Assembly (NCBI GenBank): GCA_030770425.1
Contig: JASJFT010000009.1
Span: forward strand, 124,001 to 188,000
Direction of reading: 5' to 3'
Length of the DNA stretch: 64,000 bases
From: Darksidea phi
Lineage: Eukaryota; Ascomycota; Dothideomycetes; Pleosporales; Lentitheciaceae
Under the pieces are notes generated by a model. That model was given only the letters and a program-made list of their open reading frames with translations. It was not told where the DNA came from and did no database searches. This document shows, piece after piece, positions 11,146 to 22,838 of this stretch. How positions within the stretch are numbered: position 1 is the stretch's first letter; every line of letters starts with the position of its first letter. The position numbers and the translations under genes were made by a program.

Positions 11146-12719
11146 AGCTAATTATTAACGTATATATAAGGAAATCCTTCTACTCCTTATATACTAAGCT
11201 AATTTAGTATTTTCTTTAGTTCGTTATACTATAATAGTAGCGCCTCTTTAAGTCTATAGAGGGCGTATAGTACCTCTAGAATCTTACCGTCGTACTTAAA
11301 GCCGTCTAGCGTCCTTATATATATACGTTTCTCGAGCTTTATATTAAGAAAGGCCGTTAGGACGTCGTATTACTTTAACTCTAGGCTAAACTAATTAGTA
11401 ATTATAAGTAGAGTACGAAATAAGCGAGTAGCTAGTATAGTAGTATAGGTATTACCGTATAGCTATTATAGGTCGTCTTAAATTATAATCCGGGCCTTAA
11501 ATTTCGAGAGGTAGCTATCTATATCGATTTTATAGGTAAATACCTATATTAGTAGTAGTACCTCTACGTTAGTATTAGTAGCTCGAAGTAAGGTCTTTAT
11601 AAAGTATTCTTTTATCTATACTAAGCGATATTCTATATTAGTAGTAGCTCGAAACTAATTACCGTATAGATAACTACTTAGCTACTAAAAGTTCTTTAGA
11701 GGCTCGGGTAACTACGATTAGTAAACCTTATATTCTAGATTCTACCTTACCGTCGTAATAAAGCTATATAGATAGTTATATATAGTATTATCGGCGTTTA
11801 TATAGAATAGTAGATATACTTAATAATATAGGTTACGCGAGCGAGCTAATCGCGCTAAGCGTCCTTCTAGAATAATATTAGACTTATTAAGATCGAGATT
11901 TCGTCTTCTTAAAGTATTATTTCTAGTTCGATTAGGGCTATACCTAGGTATCTCTATTACGCTAAGTTCTCGTAATAAGTTTATTAGTTAATTTTATTAT
12001 ATTAAAGCGTTATTTAAAGGCGTTGTAGCGTTATCTAAAGAGTTTTTAGAGTTCTCTTCCTAATTAGGACTAGCACGGGCCGAATTAGGATTAGCGCGAG
12101 TTAAAGGTATTAGTAAAAGTAGTCCTCTATAGAACTTAATATCCTTCTTAATAACCTTATTTTACTATATCTAGCTATCTTACTATCCCTTACCCCCTAC
12201 CTACGTATTAGTCGGAGAAGTAGGTATAGTCGTTTTACTCGTTATTAGTTAACGTAGTATTAGTAGATTATCGACGCTAATTTCCTTAGGATACTAAATA
12301 TTAGGTATATTAAGTAGCTCGATAATTTCCTTAATAACTAACTCTCTAGTATAGCCTTCTAGGTCCTTAAAGAAGCTACCTAAGTTAAATATAACGTCGC
12401 GAGTTCGAATTACCTAGTCCTTTATCGGTAGCTAGATACGATAGATATTCGTCGAATTATAACCAATAAGATAACCTATTAACGCCCTACTCTTAAGCTT
12501 ATCGGCTTTCTTAAGCTATCTATTTAGTACGTAGGCTTTATAGCTAATAGGATATATATAAGTAACTTAAGGTTTCCTACCCTAGATAAGCTTATACGGC
12601 GTTTTCTAGTTCAGCTTCTCTAGCGGCGTCCTATTAAGGATATACGCCGCTATTAGAAATAGTTCGTTTAATAGTAATTTAAATAGGTTAGTCTAAAGTC
12701 GTAATACTCTCGCGTATAT

Positions 12720-12960
12720 AACTAACGTTACTCTAACGCGTTTAGTACCCCCGTTCTATTCGTCTATATAGGGCGCTCGCTCCTTATACGCGATACCTAG
12801 GTCGTCGTAGGCCTATTTAAATAGGTTAGATAAGATACTAAATCCTCGCTCGCTATTAGTTTAAACTTTAACGACGTCGTATTCGAATTAACGTTATATC
12901 TTACGTAGGGTCCGTATAACCCAGCGATTAACAATAGGTTTTAAACAACTAGGAAACGTT
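12720..12960 (-). pseudogene. Integrase relic of the Copia element
   Basis: The minus strand reads VVKV, then TNSERGFSILSNLFK, then AYDDLGIAYKERAPYIDE, a stop and NGGTKR. This follows the Copia integrase core order, ending in the Pro-x-Gln-Asn-Gly block with CAG changed to TAG. Confidence 0.75.
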
Positions 12961-15089
12961 TCTACTTTATACTACTTAGTATATTAATTAACGCTATAGC
13001 CTCCGTATTTATCTCTATTAAGATACTCTTCTCCTATTAGTAGGAGCTAAACGATATCTAACGATATACGTTTAAACGGCCGCGTTACGTAGTCTTCCTA
13101 TTAACGACGCGAGATTTACTTTATAAGCTTCGTTTTAATATATACCTTATATAGCTTTTTATCGTTAGCTCTATTAATAACGACTCTATAGACGGCGTCC
13201 GTTAGATAAGCTATTATTCTCTAGCTAGAGTACCCCTATATTAGATAAGCGACTTAATTACTAACTTATTATATAGGCTTTAGGGTATATAACTTCCGAT
13301 AGCTAATTATAAACGACGATAGTAGCTTAATACATAGCCTTTATATAGCGTCGGCGTCGACTAGCTAGTAGCCATTCGAATACTCGAGTAGAGTAAGTAC
13401 GTTACTCTAGTCCTTATAATATAATACGTCGCGTCCTAAGTCGAAATAAATATTAATAGCGCGATACCTTCCTAGTCCTATTACGCTAGTAATAAAGCTA
13501 GGAACTAGGGTAACGTACGTTAATTAGATCTCTATTATACTATCGTAAGGAGTACGGATTTTAAGCGTTATAGAGCCCTAAACTTTAACTTTTACGGCTC
13601 TAGTACTAGCGCTAATATATTTATAAGCTATAGCGTCGTACTCTCGTTTCTAGCTAACCTATAGGTCTAAGTTAACAACGTACGTATTCGAACCTAGATC
13701 TAATATCTAGCGATTATAGAGACGCTTATTTCGTATAGTATCTTAATCTCCGGTAAGTACTACTAGGTTACCTATTAGTATAGCTATATCGTCGATCGTA
13801 TAGACTATATAAGTCGAGGGTTCTAATAGGCGAGCCCTATTATTAAAGCTAAATAGCGTTATAGGAGCGGACTAAGCTATCTTCCGTTTAATATAGTCTA
13901 TCGAATACTTAATAGCCTCGTTAATACGAGCTTTAAGTGTTAGATCGGCCTTTAGGACTTTATCGACTCGGTACCTAACCTTAGTACTTATAGTATAGTT
14001 CTTAAGACGTTTCTTTACTAAAGGATTAAGTATAAAGTAGTTAACCTACTAGTATACTCGTCTATAGAGATATATCTTTAGGGTCCTATTATTTCCCTTT
14101 CCCTAGTTATTATTATTATTATTACTAGAGCTATTACCGTTATCCGTATTAGTAATAGTAAGTTAAGTAGTAGCTATAGTATTATATCCTATTATTATAG
14201 CTAGTTTAGCAACCTTTAGAAACGACTCGAACTTAGTAACGTAGTATTATAACGAGCGTACTTCTACTCCGTTATACTAAGCCTTTAGGATATCTTAGAG
14301 AGCTAAGGTACTATACTTAGTATTAAACGCGTAGTACGCTTTTATAAAGTCCTCCTACGCGTAAGACGTTTCGACATCGGGAAGACTAATAGCCTTATAC
14401 TCGTTCGTAATCTTAATCTAGCTACGTAGCTAGTCGGCTAGCTTCTTACTATATAAGGGCGTCTATAGTTACCTATATTTAGCTCTAAGTTCCTAACGTC
14501 GTAAGATATCTATAGGCGTAATATACCTCTTTAGTACCTTAAGTCGATTCTATAGGTCTTCCTCGTTCTATATTAAATATAGGTTTATTACCGCGATTAT
14601 TTTACTAATCTCTAAGTTAATTATCCTTAGGCCTTTCTCTAGTTATTTATAGTCCTTCTTCTCTTCCTAATATTAGGTAAGCTCGACTCTATATAATATT
14701 CGATCGTCGGATAATAGCTAAGCTATACTAACAGCGCCGGCTTTATACGCCGTAAGCGAGGGTTTCGTTAGCTCCTTAATATCTAGTACCGTTTCGAGGT
14801 TAGGGTCGTAGTATTTCTAAACTTTATATTATTCGGCCTTATCCTTAAGGACGAACAGCTATCTATACTAGTCGCTCTAAGTCTTAAGGACGACGGTAAT
14901 ACGCGTTACTACGGGATCTTCTTTAGTATTTATTATTGATAATAATAGCTCTCTAAGCGCCGAGGAGTTTCTAGCGACGACGAGGGCGATAGTAAGGGCG
15001 TTAGCTCTCTATACGTTGATTAATATTAACGACGAGGGCGATAAGTTATTATTATTTAAGAGTAATTAGTTATAATCCGGGCTTATAAC

Positions 15090-15345
15090 TGTTACAGTAA
15101 TTTCAGTATAAATTACTATAGTACGCAGTCTCTAAAAGTGAAAGCTCTAATTTCTATAAGTTGAAAAAGACGGCATTTTATATACAGAAACGACCCCTAA
15201 CTGTGCCTCAACACCAACACTGCTGGACTGTGTTGGACACTGTTGGATCACGAGATTCAGCAAATAGCCGCCAGTACTAGGCTAATCCTTGCACTTAGCG
15301 AAATCTCTGATCGCGCTTAGTCCCTGAGCCGTCTGCTCCGCGACA
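15090..15345 (-). repeat. LTR (functional 5-prime LTR of the minus-strand element)
   Basis: 256 bp, matching the copy at 9791-10046. Ten transitions of RIP type (C to T, or G to A) are crowded into its first ~115 bases, next to the interior, and the rest is clean apart from positions where the other copy changed. Confidence 0.95.
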
Positions 15346-15350
15346 GATAC
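15346..15350 (+). repeat. Target-site duplication GATAC, right copy
   Basis: Partner of 9786-9790. Confidence 0.9.
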
Positions 15351-18300
15351 CCTCCACTGGATAACACTCGACAGAAATTATTATCAAACGTGGCTAAGGG
15401 CTTGCTACCCCGCAATGGACCCTGCCACACTTGGCAATAGCCTTACTATGGATAGGCTTCAGAGTGACACAGTGTACGCCTGCTTTTGCTAGCCCACAGT
15501 TACTATATCAGCCACCGCAACGGCTAAAGCTGCGCCATGTAGCGCAGAACCACACTGGTCCTGCAACCCCTGCAACCAGAACAGTTCGACCGCCACATAT
15601 GACTTAACTGAGATAGGCATGACTATGGCGAACTCAAAATGGAAACTTGGGGTTACTATGTTAGTGAGTCAATTATATTAATTGCGTTTGGTAAGGAAAC
15701 ACAACTCAATGAGAGGCCGCATAGCGGACTTGCGCTTCAAGCACCAGCGCGACAGCGAAACATAGCCTATACCTCACAATATTAACCTGAAATTATACCT
15801 TCCCTTTGCTAACAGGCTCGCAATTGATGACCCCCCCAGTCGAATGAATCACCCGACGAAAACAGCAACTGCGCGATCGTCTTGACAACTCCAGGTACAG
15901 TCCACCAGGTTCTCGAAGTCATGCGTCTGCTGGTTTACTCCAGTATCATCCCCTTCATCCCACCGATTCCAGAACGCCATTAAATCAAGCATCTGTATAA
16001 GTTGGCTCTGCAGTGTTGCAGCACTTTGCCTAGACTTCAAGTTTAGTGTGTGCCACTCCGTCCCATGATCTAGCATGGTGTAAGTACGTGTTGCCCAATA
16101 ATCTAGAGGTGGGAAAGACACATACATCTCACAGCTTCGCCTGTAGCCTTGATATGTATCCATTCTAGCCATTTACCTGGGCGCGTGGTTTCAGATCGCA
16201 GATTACTTGGCCTTCCGTTTGTGTCCGAGCTATAGCTCATGACGCTGATAGAATTGCTTGGTGCGAGATTGTTTTGCGCATAACTATACTGGGTCTATCT
16301 CTGGCGGGAGTTAGTAGAGTGGATACTAATGTAGACGTACCTGTACCCAGGATTGACTCTGTGGTATGCAGCGTGAGCGGACTCATCCCCAAATTTTACA
16401 GAGTATGAGGATACCTGCTTGTGCTACTCGAATCAGCTTATACCTCTAGAAGGGCTGTGGGATAGCAGCTCACTCTAGGGTTTGGGGAGATAACTAAATA
16501 ACAAGACTGCATCGTGACGAAAGGCTATCTACACCCTCTCCCTAAGTATGCACAGCAAGGATAGAAATTTTAGATGTAAATATGTAAAGATAGAATGGAG
16601 TTGGGTGTTATGAGCTTCTAATGGAAAGAGGGAAGAGAATACCGTACGGCCGGCTGAGAGGATTATATAGGGGCTTATTGACTTCCGCAAACAGCTGAGC
16701 TCGCAAGTTTTGTCGCATATTCTTAGAAATGAGAACTAGAGAAGACCAATTAGACTACTTTTGGGAAGCTAGGCTGCGAGAGATATGCGCTTAGCTTTCC
16801 CCTTCTACTCATATAACATGGGAAGCCGTCGAGTTTGCATGCTCAGCCTGATGCGTATCTCTACCTCATAGGCTGTGCATCTTTTGTGCTGCGGATCAGT
16901 CGCCGCACGGTCAGTCAACTGGCATGTCAAGCTCCAAGACAGTCTTGCACGAGTGGTGCACATTCGGCGTGCGGGTTAGGCATACTGCTATACGGAGGAT
17001 CGCACTACAGTCGCCAGCGTAGCGAAAGCTGCAGTCTTCACACAGGGCGACGTCAGCATAACATCACTTGCTGGGCGAGCTTGCGAGTCAGGTTCTGTGA
17101 CCGGTTGGTATGCAGAGGGATGCACTGCTACTGTCAGCGTAACAGATGTACAATCTTCGCTCAGAGGGCATCGTCAGCGTAACTTTACGCTGGTCTGGGC
17201 GGGAGAAAGGACGGGCCGAGAGCGTCACTCTCGCAGACGATAGCCCGCAAATCGATTGAAGGCGCTTGGAGGTAGGTGAATGGAGAAATAGGAGAGGCAG
17301 ATGGGTACGGAAGTAGAAGCGAGTGTGAGAGGGCGCGAGATATCCAAGGAAGGGGTTGAAAAGAGCAAGTGAGGCAGTGGGGGCTGGTAAGTGCTACCGA
17401 TCATGGGATGACAAGGCAGATGCCCTGGCTAAACAAACCCATGGCTTGAACTGCGCCGCAACACTTAAATTACCATCCAACTTTGAGCATCATAAACTGT
17501 ATATGAGCGATTTATAATGCTACTGCCTATATGTGGTCTATGTGGTTAGCGCAGTCGACTTGACTGGCCGTTCCTTTAGAGAGTGGCTCCTACGTAGTCA
17601 CAATACTGCTATTGTGAAGCTAAATACGGGCCGGCAATGGCGATAGTACGCTAAGACGCCGGAAGATATAAATAATTTCTTTTTCGAATATCAGCGACGC
17701 TGTCACGATGAATCTGCACATAGCCGGACCTAAAGGCTACAACAAACCTGCAAAACGCTTGGCCTGCTGCACAACAACGTGCTCATATGGTGCGCATGAA
17801 TAGCGATTACTTACGCCGACATCGTCTAGTGCTACCAGGCTCCGCTGCATCAGCCCATTATAGAGCAAAGCAAGAGCGCTCAATCTAAGTCGTGATCAGA
17901 CGGTACGACGTTTCCGTCGGTAATTTCTTTTCGAAGACGCCCCTGACCTAGATTTGCGTGTATGACGTTCGCATAGCTCTTCTAGCGCATGACGACTTCG
18001 CGGCAAGACGGAGTGTGGAAAGCTCGTCCTGCGGCCCTTCAAGCCCTTGTACCAACTCGAAGCAACTGTCTCGAAAAGGAAACAAGGGTGGCCCAACCAG
18101 TGGCGATGGTACAGGGGTAAGGGTTGCGCACTGTTGTTGCTGACCCGGGACTAACCGGGTAACGGCTCCTTCTAATAGTCTCTAGCCATTTCAGGAGCAT
18201 CTAAAAGCTCCAAATTTCGGACACGCCGGCCGTCTACACAAGCAATCCGCAGGCTCTGCTATTGCTGCAGGGCGAAATATTCGTAGGACTCTGTTCAGCT

Positions 18301-18525
18301 GTTTAGCCTATATACCTCGCTTGAGCCCTGTTACGCGGGGGCCGTTGACGTAGCGAGTTATGATTTGGCCCCGCCACCATAGGAGGAGGGAGCGGCGTAG
18401 TGAACTTTTCGTATCGTATTTAAAGACCTCAATTCCACCATCAACTTATTACTCCAAGCCACTCCTTTGCCCAACTTGCCTAAAGTCGCACGATCAACAT
18501 AAAAGTACTAATTTAAAACACCATA
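15351..18525. other. Long gene-poor region
   Basis: About 3.2 kb without a supportable gene. Two weak candidates exist. A 107-codon minus-strand frame lies at 15849-16172, and an ATG-less plus-strand frame lies at 16980-17241 (see findings). Base composition is near average, so this is not RIPed sequence. A TATTTAAA box at about 18418-18425 lies 100 bases before the next gene. Confidence 0.45.
18418..18425 (+). promoter_or_regulatory. TATA-like box upstream of the SnoaL-like gene
   Basis: TATTTAAA about 100 bases before the ATG at 18526, followed by a pyrimidine-rich leader. The position and context fit a core promoter element; there is no direct proof. Confidence 0.4.
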
Positions 18526-19352
18526 ATGCATTGGTCGACTCTCCTCAGTAAGATAGACCTGCGGCACAAGGCGAACACTCATTGCTGCAACCATCGCTCG
18601 ACACCAAACCTAACATATCGCAGTCGCCGTAAGCGGTCTGGCTGCTGCATCTGCTGAAAGCACTCCTTACCGGCCAGGTGTTCCGCCTTCGCCATTCCCT
18701 GCTCAGGCCGAGAGCGCTCGTGTCAAGATTAATCCCGACACGGCCTGCGAATTTGCCGATGACCAGAGCAAGCCGCGAAACGTCCAGCTTGCAGCCTGGG
18801 TCGAGTGCCAGATACTTGGTTAGCGCACTCAGTTGTGCCTTGAATCTACTCTTCCGTAGCTGATAGCATGCCCTAGCATTCTACCCATATCCGAGGACAG
18901 AAGATCCCGCGAACACCGACTGGATCGCAGGCTTCGACAAAGTAATGCACCCAACCCTGCGAGCTTCTTTCAACGGCACGAAGTTCGACCTCGACGGCTT
19001 GCGAGCCGCATTCAAGACCTTCAGCGGCAACATCGGCAAGAATTACGGCACAGGATGGCAACAGTGGCGCGACCCCTATGTCGCGTCTCCAGACACAGAT
19101 GGAAAAAGCAAGGGCGGTATCGTCGTCGCTACTGGTTTCAATGGCGGGATTCTCAAAGGTCAGACAGTGGCGATCAATTCGCCTAACGCGGCATTCTTGG
19201 TGGTCGAGGAGATCGATGGGAAGCGCTGGTTTACCGAGTATAGGGAGTTGGGCACGTTGGCTAGCGCGGTTCAGCTGCCCAAGGGTGGGAGTTGGGATAA
19301 CTGCACTAATACTTCTAACGTATCACACGGACGAGTAGTTTACCTCTACTAA
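18526..19352 (+). CDS. Secreted NTF2/SnoaL-like protein
   Basis: Three exons: 18526-18547, 18624-18818 and 18901-19352, giving 222 residues. The first exon is only 22 nt. Splicing it to exon 2 (CTAAC branch site, CAG acceptor) gives a clean signal peptide, MHWSTLLIAVSGLAAASAES, which supports the model strongly. Mature residues include two Cys in the first part (CEF, ECQ), then a block DWIAGFDKVMHPTLRASFNG followed by a GGIVVATGFNGGI strand pattern. These resemble secreted NTF2-like/SnoaL-like fungal proteins, some of which act as small cyclases or isomerases. The family call is from pattern memory. After the stop the DNA turns abruptly AT-rich, so the last few residues (SHGRVVYLY) may derive from an inserted sequence that replaced the original C-terminus. 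Confidence 0.7.
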
Positions 19353-20087
19353 GACCCTACTAAAAATCGTACTCTTGATACTAGTATAGTAGAGGGTTTA
19401 TAGGATATTATCCTACAACCCCTATATATTGTTTATAGACTATCTATTTACTTATTAATAAGTTCTTATATTATGTTCTACTTTACTTTACTATACTATC
19501 TATAGTGTGTCTAAGTAGACTCATCTCTATTAGTATATACTCTCTTCTTATCCTTCTTTCTATTCCCCTCAGTACTAAACTCCTTTATAGTAGTTAATTA
19601 AGCTCTTTTCTTATATATTAAGACACTTTTCTTCTAAATCTACTTTCTTTTATATAATAGCTTTATAGGTGTTAAAGAAGTTGCATTTTAGGGTGAGAAT
19701 AGATCCGACGTTGATTCAGGTAAGACGATATAATATAGAATCTATCAGACTAGCATCAGGTTCCTGCAATAGTAGTCACTTTATTCTCGAGCTCAATCCT
19801 GACGCCGTTTTTCAATAGCTATCGTCCGTCTCCGATGTTAAATATAACTTGCAAGCAATAATCTAACCCTACAGCTAATAAAGCTGCCACAAGGAAGGCC
19901 ATCCAATGTCCGTGAGAAAATTTCGAAATTATCCATACCATGTACCCGCAAACCAGAAATAAAACAAAGCGCTGCTATAGCTTTCTCTCCTTCTCTTAGT
20001 AATAAGCCGTTACTACCGCTCCATAGAGGGAGCAGAGAATTGATACAGCGACATCAACATCTATTACAAATATCTATTAGTGGAGCA
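19353..20087. other. AT-rich, partly RIP-like stretch
   Basis: The first 300 bases are rich in TA, CTA and TTA, like RIPed DNA, then composition returns towards average. No ORF or terminal repeat was recognised. It may be a fragment of a RIPed transposon abutting the SnoaL-like gene. Confidence 0.5.
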
Positions 20088-20538
20088 CTACGTATTTAGT
20101 AGAGAACCTACCCATTTCAAACAGTGAAAAAACAACAGCGCACTGTAAGCGGCCAATAGGACACGTGGTACGTGAGTAGGGGAGAAGCGGCGAAGTGATG
20201 GTGGGAAGCGGCGACCTATATACACTAGCAACATGGCGCCAACTAACGCGAATAGAACGGTCTGTAAATGCTTCGACAGTAGTTCCTGAGAATAGAATAA
20301 TGTTAAGTGGGTATGATCTATAAATAATGATAAAACACTACTACCTTCGCACCGTGACCCAGCGACTTCTACAACAACCATTTCTTTTAATACAGGATGT
20401 GTGATTACACTCAAGTAAACTACAAATACTCACATCTTCGATACACTGTGAGATCATGGTGCAAGAAATACCAAGAAACACAAAAACGATGCCAACCCAA
20501 TATTGTTGCCATGTAAGGATGAAAACTGAGAAATCCAT
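20088..20538 (-). CDS. Small three-exon membrane protein, unknown
   Basis: Exons 20538-20434, 20368-20345 and 20285-20088 give 108 residues. The middle exon is 24 nt and encodes KSLGHGAK. All junctions are phase 0 with GTGAGT/TAG and GTAGTA/CAG borders. Three hydrophobic segments lie at about residues 12-30, 52-67 and 84-102 (WVGIVFVFLGISCTMIS, TVLFALVGAMLLVYIG, VLLAAYSALLFFHCL), separated by a basic loop (RRFPPSLRRFSP). I do not recognise a family. The consistent hydrophobicity and frame across three exons argue for a real gene, though the unspliced frames alone would look like noise. Its neighbours are decayed genes, so it could be a recent or lineage-specific gene. Confidence 0.5.
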
Positions 20539-20885
20539 TCCGATAGGTGCTAATATTATGTAGAGAGTGTCGACTGGACGAGAAGTGTGGAGATTGCAAG
20601 GGTACTACCGCTGGTCGTCCTCGCTAGGCAGCTCCTGCCTTAAGCTTCCTACGCTAAAGTCTACCCTCTTCTTTACGCCTTCCAATCCATCAGGGCGCAG
20701 AACCTCCCATACTCTACTTCTTGCGAAACGTCGGAGGATTGAGCCGGCGAGGGTGTGGTTGAACGCGGTTCGGAGATTAGCGAAATGTTGGGGGATTATA
20801 CAAATAGCGCAATAGCAAACATGCACACCAAAAGGCTCCTCGTTTTCATGTCCCGCCGAATTCACGATCCGATCACGATCCGAAT
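20539..20885. other. Intergenic
   Basis: Upstream region of the small membrane protein gene. A minus-strand frame at 20605-20865 has no motif. Confidence 0.4.
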
Positions 20886-21530
20886 TTACCCTCCTCGGTT
20901 GGCGTTGGTTTGTGTCGGAGTAATATCTCCGGGCGGCTCACACTCGATCTCGGTTCGCGCGGAGCCGGGCGGCTTGGAGGCATTAGAAGCGGGTTGTATG
21001 GGAAGAATATATTGCGGAAATCTGCCCTCCTCCATAAGGCGAGAATATAGGACTCTGTTATCCGCCACCCCAGCATACTGGATGGCCGTGCTAGGAACTG
21101 AGCTAACCGTGACGTCGTGCTCGTATTCGAGTATTCGATTACGAACCGCTGCGGCCAACTCAGGCTATTTGTTCTCTCTACTAAAATAGTAGAGCTTGTA
21201 GTCGAGTAATAAGTTTTGCTCAGGTGAAAACTCGTGAAAAGCCGCGCCGCTGAGAAACTGGAACATCCTCTTAACCTATTTATCCGAAAAGCAGTATTCA
21301 GTACCGTTTCAGAACTGACTAAGGCGGAGGTTGGCAAGACACGATAGGTTAGTGACGCGATCCGCCGGTACCCAAAGCTTCCACTCGGCGTTCTCCTCCG
21401 CGAACACGGCTGAGAGATACGTGTGCGGTTCCTCTGCTGGTGTGGTGGCTGGCGCCGGGATAGATTTGTGTAATCTAACCAAAATTTGTATGGGATATAT
21501 TTCTTGGAAACAAAACATACAATATCTCAC
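20886..21530 (-). pseudogene. Unknown gene inactivated by RIP-type stops
   Basis: One minus-strand frame stays protein-like from 21530 to 20886 if three stops are ignored. The stops are TGA after RLSQF, TAG after CFSDK and TAG after SRENK. Each is one C-to-T change from CGA or CAG. The intervening sequence is coherent (EWKLWVPADRVTNL, FLSGAAFHEFSPEQNLLL, LAAAVRNRILEYEHDVTV). I do not recognise the family. The simplest reading is a formerly intact gene, or a duplicated gene copy, mutated by RIP. Alternatively it is a transposon-borne gene. Confidence 0.55.
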
Positions 21531-21536
21531 AGTGAT

Positions 21537-22838
21537 CTATCTGGTTTTTGGGACCACGCTCGGATGGACAGGTACTCCTTCTGACGGTCTTTCCAGTCTC
21601 CACCTCTTAAGCAACTGATCCTCCTCCCCACGTATATGGCGAACGACCATGCTGCCAATATTTGGTAAAAATTTGTACGAATGGTAGGATCCCCCAACAG
21701 CAAGATGAAGACCTTGATTGTACGGTGCCCGGTCCACCACAGGATGCTGGTGAGGGGTGAGGAGGTCCCTGCTCCACAGTCAGAATTATTACCATAATGC
21801 GGAGCTCGGTGCTACTAACGGACAAACATATGCCTGTAGCTCTCTACCAGCAAATTGAGGAAGCATCTTCTCGAGTACATCCCGATTTGCCCAATATCAA
21901 AGTCGCGTTCCCCAAGCTTATCGGGGTGATCAATCGAAAAGGTATGCGTCGTGGTCATTTTGAGGACCTGGTGTTTCTTGGATGGCATGACCTCGCCTAT
22001 TACGCATAAGCCGAGACCCAAATTTGACAGTAGACCCAGACATACCTCTGTTGGTGACCAGAATTGGCATAGACTTCAACTGCTCAAACTCCTCGTCACC
22101 TAGAGCTAACGTCGCTACTCCGACGGCAGTAATGTTGAAGAAATTCCTTGCCTTGTTTTCATCTTCAAAAAGACGAATATTCGACTTCTTGAGCAATCCC
22201 GGAGTCCAGGCCCCCGCTGCCACGATTGTTTCCTCAGCTGTCACGGCATGCCCACCCACTTCAACGCCTTGGCAAGCTCCTCTCTCGTCAATAATAAGCC
22301 TAGTAACACTCTTCTCTTCCAAAACAACCCCCAGCCCTGACGCTTCTCTAATCACAGCTTCTAATGCCAGATCGGAATCAACGTAACCGATATCCTCATT
22401 GAGCCACAGCTCCTCACCAGCGCCAAGTATCGGCTCTTCACGAGAACCTGTTATACGCAGGAGTTCATCTGTCGATATCTTCTTGTCTTTAGGACCCCTG
22501 TGGATATTCCCGTTACCGTCTTCACCCCGCACTTGAACCCACGACGTCCGGTAGTAGAATTCGCGGTAAGGACTCTCGGTTTCCCACCTCTTCATCGCTT
22601 GCCCCGCAAATTTGACGTAGTCCTCGTCTGGGTATGCCATGCGGATGATTTTGTTGATATCTCTGGATGCTGTGCTGGCGTGGGTGCCTTTGAACAGACT
22701 GATTCGTGCGTCGGGAAATTCTCGTTTCAAGGCTAGCGCGGTAGATGCACCAAAAATGCCTCCTCCGACAACTGCATAGTGCAAATGTTGCTCATTCTGA
22801 GATTCGGTCTCCATTCCGAGTGATAACGGGCTCTTCAA
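21537..22838 (-). pseudogene. FAD-dependent amine oxidase (MSOX/fructosyl-amine oxidase type), frameshifted
   Basis: Exon 1, 22838-22046, encodes a Rossmann start AVVGGGIFGASTALAL and the family block ASRDINKIIRMAYPDEDYVKFA. A 49-bp intron at 21997-22045 leads to exon 2 (GEVMPSKKHQ, then ERDFDIG). Directly after DFDIG the frame must shift by one base to recover NRDVLEKMLPQFAGRELQAYVC, whose Cys would be the covalent-flavin residue of this family. A further intron then leads to a C-terminal exon 21768-21537 with the diagnostic GLHLAVGGSYHSYKFLPNIG. Such enzymes oxidise N-methyl or glycated amino acids. The missing base makes this a pseudogene, unless the assembly is wrong there. The usual acidic residue ending the second beta strand is Lys here (SLFKG). 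Confidence 0.8.

Larger units (their letters stand above)
9791..15345 (-). mobile_element. Complete Ty1/Copia LTR retrotransposon, RIP-inactivated
   Basis: It is bounded by two 256-bp direct LTRs (TGT...ACA) and flanked by identical GATAC 5-mers at 9786-9790 and 15346-15350, a target-site duplication. Read on the minus strand, the interior gives integrase-like sequence near 12960-12720 (APYIDE-stop-NGG, the place of the PxQNG block, with TAG where CAG is expected) and later reverse transcriptase near 11140-11000 (LFVYIDDVVIA, then KKLGNLK and YLGI). Integrase before reverse transcriptase is the Copia order. A purine tract (CTGAGGGGG) lies next to the LTR at 10047-10056, as expected for the 3-prime end on this strand. 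From about 10090 to 15090 nearly every CA/TG has become TA, leaving stops in all frames. Confidence 0.93.

Noticed and set aside
10090..15089. Extremely AT-rich 5 kb as a possible centromere-like or novel AT-rich region
   Set aside because: Clear LTRs, a target duplication, and integrase and reverse transcriptase relics explain it as a RIPed Copia element.
17400..17470. Plus frame reading DDKADALAKQTHGL, like the end of a LINE RNase H domain
   Set aside because: Only about a dozen residues match the idea, with no other RNase H or reverse transcriptase block nearby.
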